Assembly: GCF_020171365.1 (NCBI RefSeq)
Contig: NZ_JAIUZO010000002.1
Coordinates: forward strand, 1,054,001 to 1,118,000
Reading direction: 5' to 3'
DNA from: Qipengyuania gaetbuli
GTDB taxonomy: Bacteria > Pseudomonadota > Alphaproteobacteria > Sphingomonadales > Sphingomonadaceae
Length of the DNA: 64,000 nucleotides
Shown here: positions 43,878-55,714 of the stretch, one piece after another
Layout of the letters: every line of letters begins with the position of its first letter
How positions within the stretch are numbered: position 1 is the stretch's first letter
Position numbers and translations under genes: made by a program
Notes under the pieces: generated by a model
Database searches by the model: none
Told to the model about the DNA's origin: nothing
Seen by the model: only the letters and a program-made list of their open reading frames with translations

Positions 43878-43919
43878 GCCAGCCAATGTAGGGACCTCGC
43901 GCGCGATAAGCGAGAGGGC

Positions 43920-44180
43920 TTACCGGTGGCCCGGATCGCCGCCTTCGGAAATATCCATCAGCGTGGACTGGTCGACGCCGTCCGCCGGACCGCCTTCGAG
44001 GACGAAGCGGCGGTCGCAATAGCCGCAGTCGACATAGCCGTGCTCGTCGATCTCGAGGTAGACCTTGGGATGGCCGAGCGCGATCGGCTTGTAGTTTTCA
44101 CCGCTGCGGATGTCGGTTGCACCGTCGCACCACACGCGGCGCGTGGTGACCTTGGACACTTCGGGAGGAGGCAGGCTCAT
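43920..44180 (-). CDS. CHCC zinc-finger domain protein
   Basis: An 86-residue protein with a zf-CHCC module: VWCDGATD, a His in IALGHPKVYLEID, and VDCGYCDRRFVLEGG. The four metal ligands are present. Related to the small zinc protein NDUFS6 of complex I, common in alphaproteobacteria. It lies divergent to the ABC ATPase gene and 42 bases upstream of tldD on the same strand. Confidence 0.9.
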   Translation of the reverse strand: MSLPPPEVSKVTTRRVWCDGATDIRSGENYKPIALGHPKVYLEIDEHGYVDCGYCDRRFVLEGGPADGVDQSTLMDISEGGDPGHR

Positions 44181-44235
44181 GAGAGGGGCCGATAATAGGT
44201 TTGACGGAGGCGCTCAAGAGCCTAGGTCACGCTGC

Positions 44236-45174
44236 ATGACCACGCCTCCTGCGATCCGCATCGACAACCTCGTCAAGGAATACGCCCCACCCGGTCCCGG
44301 AGAGCCGCCCAAGCTGGCGCTGAAGGGCGTCAGTTTCGATGTGCCGCAGGGCGGCGTCTTCGGCCTGCTCGGCCCCAATGGCGCGGGCAAGTCGACGCTG
44401 ATCAACATCCTTGCAGGCCTTGTGCGCAAGACTTCCGGAAGCGCGGAAATCTGGGGTTTCGACATCGACGACAACCCCCGCAATGCCAAGCGTTCGATCG
44501 GCATCGTACCGCAAGAAATCGTCTTCGATCCCTTCTTCACCCCGTTCGAGGTGCTGGAAAACCAGGGCGGCTTCTACGGCATCGGCAAGAAGGACCGGCG
44601 CAGCGAGGAACTGCTTGCCGCCGTCCACCTTGCCGACAAGCGCGATGCCTATGCCCGCACGCTGTCGGGCGGGATGAAGCGCCGCCTGCTGATCGCCAAG
44701 GCCATGGTGCATTCACCGCCGATTCTCGTGCTCGACGAGCCGACTGCGGGCGTCGACGTCGAACTGCGCCGCCAGCTATGGGAACTGGTGCAGGAATTGA
44801 ACGACGAGGGCGTAACGGTGGTGCTGACCACGCACTACCTCGAGGAAGCGGAGCAGCTCTGCGACCGCATCGCGATCATCAACCACGGCGAACTGATTGC
44901 CAACAAGCCGACCCGCGAGCTTGTCGGCATGGCGCGCGAGAAGATCGTCTCCGTCACGGTCGACAAGGACCTCGGCGGGCCGATCATGGAAGAAGCCTTC
45001 CTGCGCGCCGACGTGGTGGAACCGCGCCGGCTCGACATCACCTACGACCGCGACAAGGCGAGCGCGGGCCAGGTGCTCGCGCTCGTCCAGTCGCATGGCT
45101 ACGGTATCGAGGACGTGACCACCCGCGAGGCGGACCTCGAGGATGTCTTCGTCCAGCTTACCGGGTCTGGCTGA
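44236..45174 (+). CDS. ABC-2 type transporter ATP-binding protein (YadG-like)
   Basis: A 312-residue ATPase. Walker A is GLLGPNGAGKSTLINILAGL, the signature is TLSGGMKRRLLIAKAMVHSP, Walker B is ILVLDEPTAGVDVELRRQLW and the switch is VVLTTHYLEEAEQLCDRIAI. About 80 C-terminal residues form the extra domain of exporter-type ATPases (SVTVDKDLGGPIMEEAFLRA). The cognate ABC-2 permease gene is not next to it, which is unusual; the following gene is on the other strand. Substrate unknown. Confidence 0.9.
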   Translation: MTTPPAIRIDNLVKEYAPPGPGEPPKLALKGVSFDVPQGGVFGLLGPNGAGKSTLINILAGLVRKTSGSAEIWGFDIDDNPRNAKRSIGIVPQEIVFDPFFTPFEVLENQGGFYGIGKKDRRSEELLAAVHLADKRDAYARTLSGGMKRRLLIAKAMVHSPPILVLDEPTAGVDVELRRQLWELVQELNDEGVTVVLTTHYLEEAEQLCDRIAIINHGELIANKPTRELVGMAREKIVSVTVDKDLGGPIMEEAFLRADVVEPRRLDITYDRDKASAGQVLALVQSHGYGIEDVTTREADLEDVFVQLTGSG

Positions 45175-45177
45175 TCC

Positions 45178-45366
45178 TCAGACGAAGTTGCGCGGGCCGA
45201 GGCCTGCGTCCTTCACCCTGATCACGCCCCAGACGTGCGGTTCGATCTCTTCCATCGGTGTCTTGCAGCATTTGCATTTGCCGACATGCATGCCGCCCGA
45301 CTTGCGCATGTTGGCATGATCGACGGCGTGGCGCCCGAAGGCGCAGGCAAGCAGACCCATTTTCAT
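45178..45366 (-). CDS. Small cysteine-rich protein
   Basis: A 62-residue protein (MKMGLLACAFGRHAVDHANM) with a compact CKCCKTPMEEI knot and the ending DAGLGPRNFV. The layout, Cys then FGRH, then CxCC, resembles small zinc-binding proteins. ATG 45366 follows GGAGGGT at 9 bases; a TTG at 45384 would add six residues. Function unknown. Converges with the ATPase gene. Confidence 0.7.
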   Translation of the reverse strand: MKMGLLACAFGRHAVDHANMRKSGGMHVGKCKCCKTPMEEIEPHVWGVIRVKDAGLGPRNFV

Positions 45367-45500
45367 TTTTTTGCGACCCTCCAAAGTCCCGGGACCCCTG
45401 TTAACGCTCGCATACCGCGCAAATCCGCGGTGTTAAGCGGGGAATCGGCGAGGCGTTCTGTGCTTGCCGCATGGCGATTGCATGGGCATGACACCGCCCC

Positions 45501-47078
45501 ATGAAACACGACGTCCTCGTCATCGGATCAGGGGCGGCAGGCCTCACCGCCGCGCTCGAACTCGCCCAGCACAAGAAGGTGCTGGTGCTGGCCAAGGGCA
45601 AGCTGACCAGCGGCTCGACCGCCTGGGCACAGGGCGGCATCGCGGCCGTGCTGGACGCAGGCGACACCTTCGAGAACCACATCCACGACACGATGGTGGC
45701 CGGCGCCGGCCTCAACGATCTCGAGACGGTCGAATTCGTCATCGAACGCGCCCCTGCCGCGATCGACCGGTTGTGCGAACTGGGCGTGCCTTTCAACCGC
45801 GAAGAGGGCGACCTCCACCTCACCCGCGAAGGGGGCCATTCGCACCGCCGCATCGTCCATGTGAACGATGCGACTGGCTGGGCGGTCCAGGCGGCCCTGC
45901 TCAAGGCGGCGGAGGAAAACCCGAACATCACGCTGCTGCCCAACCAGAGCTGCATCGACCTCATCACCGGCCGCAACCAGAAGGACTATTCGGGGTCGGG
46001 CCGCGTCTGGGGCGCCTATGCGCTGGACGAGGAGAGCGGCAAGGTCGTCGCACACCTAGCGAAGGCGACCGTCCTGGCTGCAGGCGGAGCGGGCCGCGTC
46101 TACCTCTTTTCGACCGCTCCGCGCGGCGCGACCGGAGACGGTATCGCGATGGCGTGGCGGGCGGGTGCACGCGTCTCCAACATGGAGATGATGCAGTTCC
46201 ACCCGACCTGCCTCTACAATCTCGAGGTCAAGAATTTCCTCATCACCGAAGCCGTGCGCGGTGAGGGCGGACGCCTGTTCAACCCGGTGACCGGCGAGCG
46301 CTACATGGAGAAATATGACCCGGAGCGCATGGAGCTGGCCCCGCGCGATATCGTGGCGCGCGCGAACGACGACCAGATCAAGCGCTACGGCCTCGACTAT
46401 GTCCATCTCGATATCAGTCACCAGCCGCCCGAATTCGTGAAGGAGCATTTCCCCACGATCCACGAGAAGCTGCTCGGCCTCGGCATCGACATGACCAAGC
46501 AGCCGATCCCGGTCGTCCCCGCCCAGCATTACACCTGCGGCGGGGTGAAGGTGGACCTCGATGCGCGCACCGACCTGCCCGGCCTGTGGGCCGCGGGCGA
46601 ATGCACCGAGAGCGGGTTGCACGGCGCGAACCGCCTCGCCTCGAACTCGCTGCTCGAATGCTTCGTCTTCGGCGAGGCGGCGGCCAGGGACATCCTGCGC
46701 TGCTGGGACCAGCTCGACGAACCGCCGGAAATCCTGCCGTGGGACGAAAGCCGCGTCACCGATTCCGACGAGGAAGTGGTCATCAAGCAGAACTGGACCG
46801 AGATCCGCCGCTTCATGTGGAACTATGTCGGCATCGTGCGCACTACCAAGCGCCTCGAACGCGCCGCGCACCGCATCCGCCTGCTGCGCGAGGAAGTGGA
46901 GGACTATTACGGCCACTTCCGCGTGACCACGGACCTCATCGAACTGCGCAACCTGCTCGAATGCGCAGGGCTCATCGTGAACAGCGCCCTCAAGCGGCAC
47001 GAGAGCCGCGGGCTGCATTTCATTCTCGATTATCCAGAAACGAACCCTGTCGCGCGCGACACGGTGCTGGTGCCCTAG
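45501..47078 (+). CDS. nadB: L-aspartate oxidase
   Basis: A 525-residue FAD enzyme oxidising L-aspartate to iminoaspartate, the first step of de novo NAD synthesis. FAD binding: DVLVIGSGAAGLTAALELAQ; flavin and substrate loops: LTSGSTAWAQGGIAAVLDAG, HTYCGG-like QHYTCGGVKVDLDARTDLPG, LWAAGECTESGLHGANRLAS, NSLLECFVFGEAAARDI. C-terminal helical domain present (IRLLREEVEDYYGHFRVTTD). Length typical. nadA and nadC are not in the window. Confidence 0.96.
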   Translation: MKHDVLVIGSGAAGLTAALELAQHKKVLVLAKGKLTSGSTAWAQGGIAAVLDAGDTFENHIHDTMVAGAGLNDLETVEFVIERAPAAIDRLCELGVPFNREEGDLHLTREGGHSHRRIVHVNDATGWAVQAALLKAAEENPNITLLPNQSCIDLITGRNQKDYSGSGRVWGAYALDEESGKVVAHLAKATVLAAGGAGRVYLFSTAPRGATGDGIAMAWRAGARVSNMEMMQFHPTCLYNLEVKNFLITEAVRGEGGRLFNPVTGERYMEKYDPERMELAPRDIVARANDDQIKRYGLDYVHLDISHQPPEFVKEHFPTIHEKLLGLGIDMTKQPIPVVPAQHYTCGGVKVDLDARTDLPGLWAAGECTESGLHGANRLASNSLLECFVFGEAAARDILRCWDQLDEPPEILPWDESRVTDSDEEVVIKQNWTEIRRFMWNYVGIVRTTKRLERAAHRIRLLREEVEDYYGHFRVTTDLIELRNLLECAGLIVNSALKRHESRGLHFILDYPETNPVARDTVLVP

Positions 47079-47084
47079 AAAGGA

Positions 47085-47450
47085 CTAGAGGCCGCTGCCG
47101 GCCCTTGCACCGAGAGGAGGCAACCGGCGGCCGAAGCGGTCGAAATCGGCATCCTCGGTCACGGTGATGCCTTCCGCGAAGCGGAAATAGTCGAGCGTCG
47201 CCATGCTGATGGGAACAGTGAATTTCACCCCGGCTAGGCTGTCATCGATCCAGCACACAGTGCCGGTCGCCGTCATGCCGGCCGGGAGCTGCAATTCGAC
47301 CTCGTCCCCGCGAGAGATGCCTTCGCCGAGGCCGCGCAGGCGGCAACCGGCGAGCGACAGATCCATGATCTGCGCTTCACCGCGACTTTCAGCCGACGAA
47401 TATTCGATTGTGGAAGACGCTTCGTAGCGCTCTGCGCCCCGTCGCTCCAT
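47085..47450 (-). CDS. PilZ domain protein
   Basis: A 121-residue protein made of one PilZ domain. The c-di-GMP binding residues are present: R-x3-R in ERRGAERYEA and the D-x-S-x2-G motif in IMDLSLAGCRLRGLG. Strands GDEVELQLPAGMTATGTVCW and SLAGVKFTVPI follow. It should bind cyclic di-GMP; the target is unknown. It converges with nadB, 6 bases apart. Confidence 0.9.
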   Translation of the reverse strand: MERRGAERYEASSTIEYSSAESRGEAQIMDLSLAGCRLRGLGEGISRGDEVELQLPAGMTATGTVCWIDDSLAGVKFTVPISMATLDYFRFAEGITVTEDADFDRFGRRLPPLGARAGSGL

Positions 47451-47637
47451 TCACGCAACCCCCCGAAATTCAGCGTCCTGCATAGCAAAATGTCGATTTC
47501 CGTCTTGTAAGTATGCGACAACCCCGTTCGCGCGCCTCGGGACCCGCGTTCAGCCCCGCACAGGCGGCAATAGACAAGCGGGCCGGAATGCGGTCATGTG
47601 CAGCAACAGGATTGCACTAGCGAAGGAGAGCGCAGGC

Positions 47638-48531
47638 GTGCCCATCACCAAGGCCAACGGGATCGACATCCATTACGAAGAGCATGGCAACAGCAATGAT
47701 CCCGCCATGCTGCTCATCATGGGCTTCGGCGCGCAGCTGACACTGTGGCCGGATGAACTGGTCGAGGCGCTGGCAGGCCACGGTTACCGCGTCATCCGTT
47801 ACGACAATCGCGACATCGGCCTCAGCCACAAGTTCGACGGCGTGAAAGCGCCCGGCCTCGTCAAGATGACGCTGATGGGCAAGCTTGGCCTTACTCCGCG
47901 CGTTCCCTATACGCTGGCCGACATGGCGGCAGACGGTGTGGGCCTGCTCGACGCGCTCGAAATCGAGCGCGCGCATATCGTCGGGGCCAGCATGGGTGGC
48001 ATGATCGCGCAGCACGTCGCGCACAAGTATCCCGATCGCTGCCTCAGCTTCACGCAGGTCTTCTCCACCACCGGCAATGCCAAGCTGCCGCCGGCGCGTA
48101 AGGAAGCGCTCCAGGCGCTGGTAACGCGGCCCAAGAGCACCGAGGAAGAAGCGCTGGTCGCGCATGGCATCATGCTGGCGCGCACCATCGGCTCGCCCGG
48201 CTATCCTTCGCCCGAAGAGAGGCTGCGCGAACGCACGCTCGCCAGCGTCAGGCGCAGCTTCTATCCCGAAGGCCCGACCCGGCACCTGTCCGCCATCGTT
48301 GCCGACGGTGACCGCAGCACGATGCTCCGCGACGTGCGGGTGCCGACGCTGGTGCTTCACGGCGAGGACGATCCGCTGGTCCCGTGCGAAGGCGGGCGCC
48401 ACACGGCGGAATGCATTCCCGACGCGAAACTGAAGACGATACCGGGCTGGGGCCATGACCTCCCGCTCGACCTCGTCGACGAACTCGCCGCCGAGATCGC
48501 CGGTCACGCACGCGAAAGCGTCGCCGCCTAG
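47638..48531 (+). CDS. Alpha/beta hydrolase
   Basis: A 297-residue hydrolase from GTG 47638 with GAAGGAGAG upstream. Catalytic triad: nucleophile Ser in IVGASMGGMIAQHVAHKYPD, Asp in LVLHGEDDPLVPCEGGRH and His in IPGWGHDLPLDLV. The lid region RVPYTLADMAADGVGLLDAL is typical of soluble esterases of this group. Cytoplasmic. Substrate not predictable. Confidence 0.88.
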   Translation: MPITKANGIDIHYEEHGNSNDPAMLLIMGFGAQLTLWPDELVEALAGHGYRVIRYDNRDIGLSHKFDGVKAPGLVKMTLMGKLGLTPRVPYTLADMAADGVGLLDALEIERAHIVGASMGGMIAQHVAHKYPDRCLSFTQVFSTTGNAKLPPARKEALQALVTRPKSTEEEALVAHGIMLARTIGSPGYPSPEERLRERTLASVRRSFYPEGPTRHLSAIVADGDRSTMLRDVRVPTLVLHGEDDPLVPCEGGRHTAECIPDAKLKTIPGWGHDLPLDLVDELAAEIAGHARESVAA

Positions 48532-48556
48532 CCTTCAGAACCGCCCAGCGCGGCGG

Positions 48557-49942
48557 TCAGCATTCGATGACGTTCACGGCCAGTCCGCCCTGGCTGGTTT
48601 CCTTGTACTTGCTCGACATGTCGATGCCGGTCTGGCGCATGGTCTCGATCACCTGGTCGAGGCTGACGCAGCTTTCCGCGCCGGTGCGGTGGAGGGCAAG
48701 GCGCGCGGCGTTCACCGCCTTCACCGCGCCGATGGCGTTGCGCTCGATACAGGGGACCTGCACCAGACCGCCCACGGGATCGCAGGTCAGGCCGAGATTG
48801 TGCTCCATCCCGATTTCCGCCGCGCTTGCGACCTGCGCGGGCGATGCGCCCCACAGCGCGGCAAGGCCGCCCGCTGCCATCGAGCAGGCGACACCCACCT
48901 CGCCCTGGCAGCCCATTTCCGCGCCCGAAATACTGGCGCGCTGCTTGTAGAGCAGGCCGATGGCCCCTGCCGTCAGCAGGAAAATCCGGCGGCTGTCACG
49001 GCAAGGGCTCTCGTCAGAGGTCACGCAGTAGAAGCGGATGACCGCGGGGATGATCCCGGCCGCGCCATTGGTCGGCGCGGTGACGACGCGGCCGCCCGCC
49101 GCATTTTCCTCGTTCACCGCCATGGCGAAGCAGTTGAGCCAGTCGAACAATTGCTCGCGCTCGTTGGACTGGGGATTGGCCGACAGCTTGTCCCACAGGT
49201 CCGGTGCGCGGCGTTCCACCTTCAGGCCGCCGGGCAGGATGCCGCGCTGGGCGAGCCCGCGATCGATGCACTGGTCCATCGCCTGGGCAATCAGGTCGAT
49301 CCCCGCCAGCGTCTTCTCACGCGGGCGGAAGGCGTCCTCGTTGGCCAGCACAAGCTCGGCGATCGAGAGACCTTCCTGATCGCAGCGGGCCAGCAATTCC
49401 TCTGCCGAGCCGAAGTCGTGCGGCACGCTGGTGCCGGTTTCCACGCGGTCGTTGCGGGGCTTGCGCTTGAGCTGCGCCTCCGAAGCGACGAAACCGCCGC
49501 CGGTCGAATAATAGGTACGCTCCAGCAGGACCGCGCCCCCCGCATCGCGTGCCACCAGCTTCATGCCGTTGGGATGAAGGTCCGGAATGATGTGTCCGGC
49601 GAGATCGATGTCCCTTGCCGGATCGAAGGCGATGGCGTGCTTGCCGCCCAGCATGAGACGTCCCTCGGCGCGGATTTGCGCCAGCGTCGCCGCCGCCTCG
49701 TCCGGGCAGGTCCGGTCGGGAACGAAACCCGCAAGGCCGAGCACGCTTGCATCGACCGTACCGTGCCCGACCCCCGTCAGCGCCAGCGAGCCCTGCAGTT
49801 CGACCGCGATCCGCGCGACGTCCTCCAGCTTGCCGCGCTTGGCCAGCGCGCGCACGAAGAGCGCACCGATCCGCATCGGGCCCACGGTATGCGAGGAGGA
49901 CGGACCGATGCCGATCCGGAAAATATCGAGCACAGAAAGCAT
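48557..49942 (-). CDS. sdaA: L-serine ammonia-lyase (iron-sulfur)
   Basis: A 461-residue single-chain serine deaminase giving pyruvate and ammonia. N-terminal beta domain begins LSVLDIFRIGIGPSSSHTVG; the alpha domain carries APTNGAAGIIPAVIRFYC, GCQGEVGVACSMAAGGLAAL, GLTCDPVGGLVQVPCIERN and the C-terminal SQGGLAVNVIEC whose last Cys inserts into the active site. The cysteines for the 4Fe-4S cluster are present. Length typical of SdaA. Confidence 0.96.
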   Translation of the reverse strand: MLSVLDIFRIGIGPSSSHTVGPMRIGALFVRALAKRGKLEDVARIAVELQGSLALTGVGHGTVDASVLGLAGFVPDRTCPDEAAATLAQIRAEGRLMLGGKHAIAFDPARDIDLAGHIIPDLHPNGMKLVARDAGGAVLLERTYYSTGGGFVASEAQLKRKPRNDRVETGTSVPHDFGSAEELLARCDQEGLSIAELVLANEDAFRPREKTLAGIDLIAQAMDQCIDRGLAQRGILPGGLKVERRAPDLWDKLSANPQSNEREQLFDWLNCFAMAVNEENAAGGRVVTAPTNGAAGIIPAVIRFYCVTSDESPCRDSRRIFLLTAGAIGLLYKQRASISGAEMGCQGEVGVACSMAAGGLAALWGASPAQVASAAEIGMEHNLGLTCDPVGGLVQVPCIERNAIGAVKAVNAARLALHRTGAESCVSLDQVIETMRQTGIDMSSKYKETSQGGLAVNVIEC

Positions 49943-49990
49943 CGTCGCGCCCTGCGCTGCCGCTGCCGTAGCGTCAAGCGGCGATGCCGG

Positions 49991-54051
<4,061 letters not shown>

Positions 54052-54070
54052 GCGGGTCGCAGGGGGCGGG

Positions 54071-55141
54071 ATGGAACAGCGGGGCAAGGGTTCGATCGAG
54101 GAGGGCGGCTTCCTGCTGTTCCTCGCGCTGGTCACGCTGGCGCTGCTCGTCATCGTCCTCCCGTTCTTCCAGCCGCTGCTGTGGGCAGCGCTGGCGGCGA
54201 TCATGTTCCAGCCGCTGCTACGCTGGTTCCTCGCCCGCCTGCCGGGACGTGACACGCTGGCGACGCTGCTGACGCTCGGCGTCATCTTCGTGGCGGTGAT
54301 CCTGCCGACCTTCTGGATCGGCAGCGCCGTGGTGGACGAGGCCGCCGGGCTGGTCGTCGCCTTCCAGGAAGGCCGGATCGACGTCAGCATGTGGTTCGAC
54401 CAGGTGTTCGCCGCCCTGCCCGCCAATATCCAGGCCTCGCTCGAAGCCTCCGGCTGGGGCAATCTCGGCGCGCTGCAGCAGCGTGCGCAGGAATTCGCGC
54501 AGGCCAGTCTCGGCCTCATCGCGCAGCAGGCGCTGGCCATCGGCGGCAGCGTGTTCGGCTTCGTGCTGGCCCTTGCCATCGGGCTCTACGTGACCTTCTT
54601 CCTGCTGCGCGACGGGCGTGCGATCGGGGAAAGCGTGCTGGGCGCGCTCCCGTTCGAACGCGGGATTGCCGACCGGCTGGCAGAGCGGTTCCTCGGCATC
54701 GTGCGCGCCACGATCAAGGGCTCTGTGGTAGTGGGCCTCGTGCAGGGCGCGCTGGGCGCAATCACCTTCTCGATCGTCGGCATCCCGTCCGTGCTGCTGC
54801 TGGGCGTGATCATGGCGATCGCTTCGCTGCTGCCTGCAGTCGGCCCGGCCATCGTCTGGGTGCCGGCCGCAATCTACCTGCTGGCGACCGGCGCGATCTG
54901 GCAGGGCATCGTCGTGATCGTGTCGGGCGTCGCGCTGATCGGCATGATCGACAATGTCCTGCGCCCGATCCTCGTGGGCCGCGACACGGGCATTCCCGAC
55001 TGGCTGATCCTTGTCACCACGCTGGGCGGGATCGCACTTTTCGGGCTATCGGGCATCGTTATCGGCCCGCTGGTGGCAGGCCTGTTCCTGGCCGGCTGGG
55101 GCATATTGTCGGAACAGCGCGCACAGGCCGCGGCGGCCTAG
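54071..55141 (+). CDS. AI-2E family transporter
   Basis: A 356-residue polytopic membrane protein with about eight hydrophobic segments (FLLFLALVTLALLVIVLPFF; LTLGVIFVAVILPTFWIGSA; VFGFVLALAIGLYVTFFLLR). The family motif IDNVLRPILVGRDTGIPDWL and the final GIALFGLSGIVIGPLVAGLF are intact. Members export autoinducer-2 or act as Na+/H+ antiporters; which applies here is unknown. It starts 19 bases after gyrB and ends in CTAG, a stop shared with the convergent gene. Confidence 0.92.
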   Translation: MEQRGKGSIEEGGFLLFLALVTLALLVIVLPFFQPLLWAALAAIMFQPLLRWFLARLPGRDTLATLLTLGVIFVAVILPTFWIGSAVVDEAAGLVVAFQEGRIDVSMWFDQVFAALPANIQASLEASGWGNLGALQQRAQEFAQASLGLIAQQALAIGGSVFGFVLALAIGLYVTFFLLRDGRAIGESVLGALPFERGIADRLAERFLGIVRATIKGSVVVGLVQGALGAITFSIVGIPSVLLLGVIMAIASLLPAVGPAIVWVPAAIYLLATGAIWQGIVVIVSGVALIGMIDNVLRPILVGRDTGIPDWLILVTTLGGIALFGLSGIVIGPLVAGLFLAGWGILSEQRAQAAAA

Positions 55142-55665
55142 TCGATCACCTCGGCCCGCAGCACCGGGTTCATCTTCGTGATGTGGTTGAGCCATGCCTT
55201 GGGCTTGCGCAGCATGTCTTCCGGATAGGCGACCTTCAAACCGAGGATCCGACCGATCTCGCCCACGAAATGGATGCAGTTGCGCGTGTCGAGATCGTAG
55301 AACTTGCCCGGTGCATCGCGCCATTCGGACACCAGCTTGCGTACCTTCCAGTACTGGGCGTCATCCATGGTCAGGGTGAAATGGCGATTGGTCTTGGTCA
55401 GCCATTTCTCCTTCTCGGTCATGATGATGTGTTCGACCGGCCCGCGCAGCACGGCAATCGTCGCGCGCTTGGCCGAGAAGCCGTAGTTTTCCTTGATCGC
55501 GGTGCCGTCTTCCAGGGTCCCTTCCATCGAGATGAAAGTGTGCGGATAGCGCCCCGCGATCACCGACCCGTTGAAGGAATGGAAGGTGATCTGGACCTCC
55601 GCGGCGGCGAGCGAGGACCAGGCGAGCGCGAGCAGGACGAGGAAATGCCGGAGGGTGCGAACCAT
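55138..55665 (-). CDS. Secreted protein with possible Cys-His active site
   Basis: A 175-residue protein with signal peptide MVRTLRHFLVLLALAWSSLAAA. The mature part has YPHTFISMEGTLEDGTAI near its start and FYDLDTRNCIHFVGEIGRIL near its end; the His and the N-C-I-H-F-V cysteine are arranged as in permuted NlpC/P60-like or DUF4105-like proteins. This is a resemblance only. Function unknown, predicted periplasmic. Confidence 0.72.
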   Translation of the reverse strand: MVRTLRHFLVLLALAWSSLAAAEVQITFHSFNGSVIAGRYPHTFISMEGTLEDGTAIKENYGFSAKRATIAVLRGPVEHIIMTEKEKWLTKTNRHFTLTMDDAQYWKVRKLVSEWRDAPGKFYDLDTRNCIHFVGEIGRILGLKVAYPEDMLRKPKAWLNHITKMNPVLRAEVID

Positions 55666-55714
55666 GGGGGCGGTTTATGCCAGCCCGCCATGGATTCGCA
55701 ATGGCTTGTCTCGC

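Noticed and set aside
48540..48557. Bidirectional terminator between the hydrolase and sdaA genes
   Set aside because: The 6-base stem ACCGCC/GGCGGT lacks a T run and lies partly in coding sequence, so the support is too thin.
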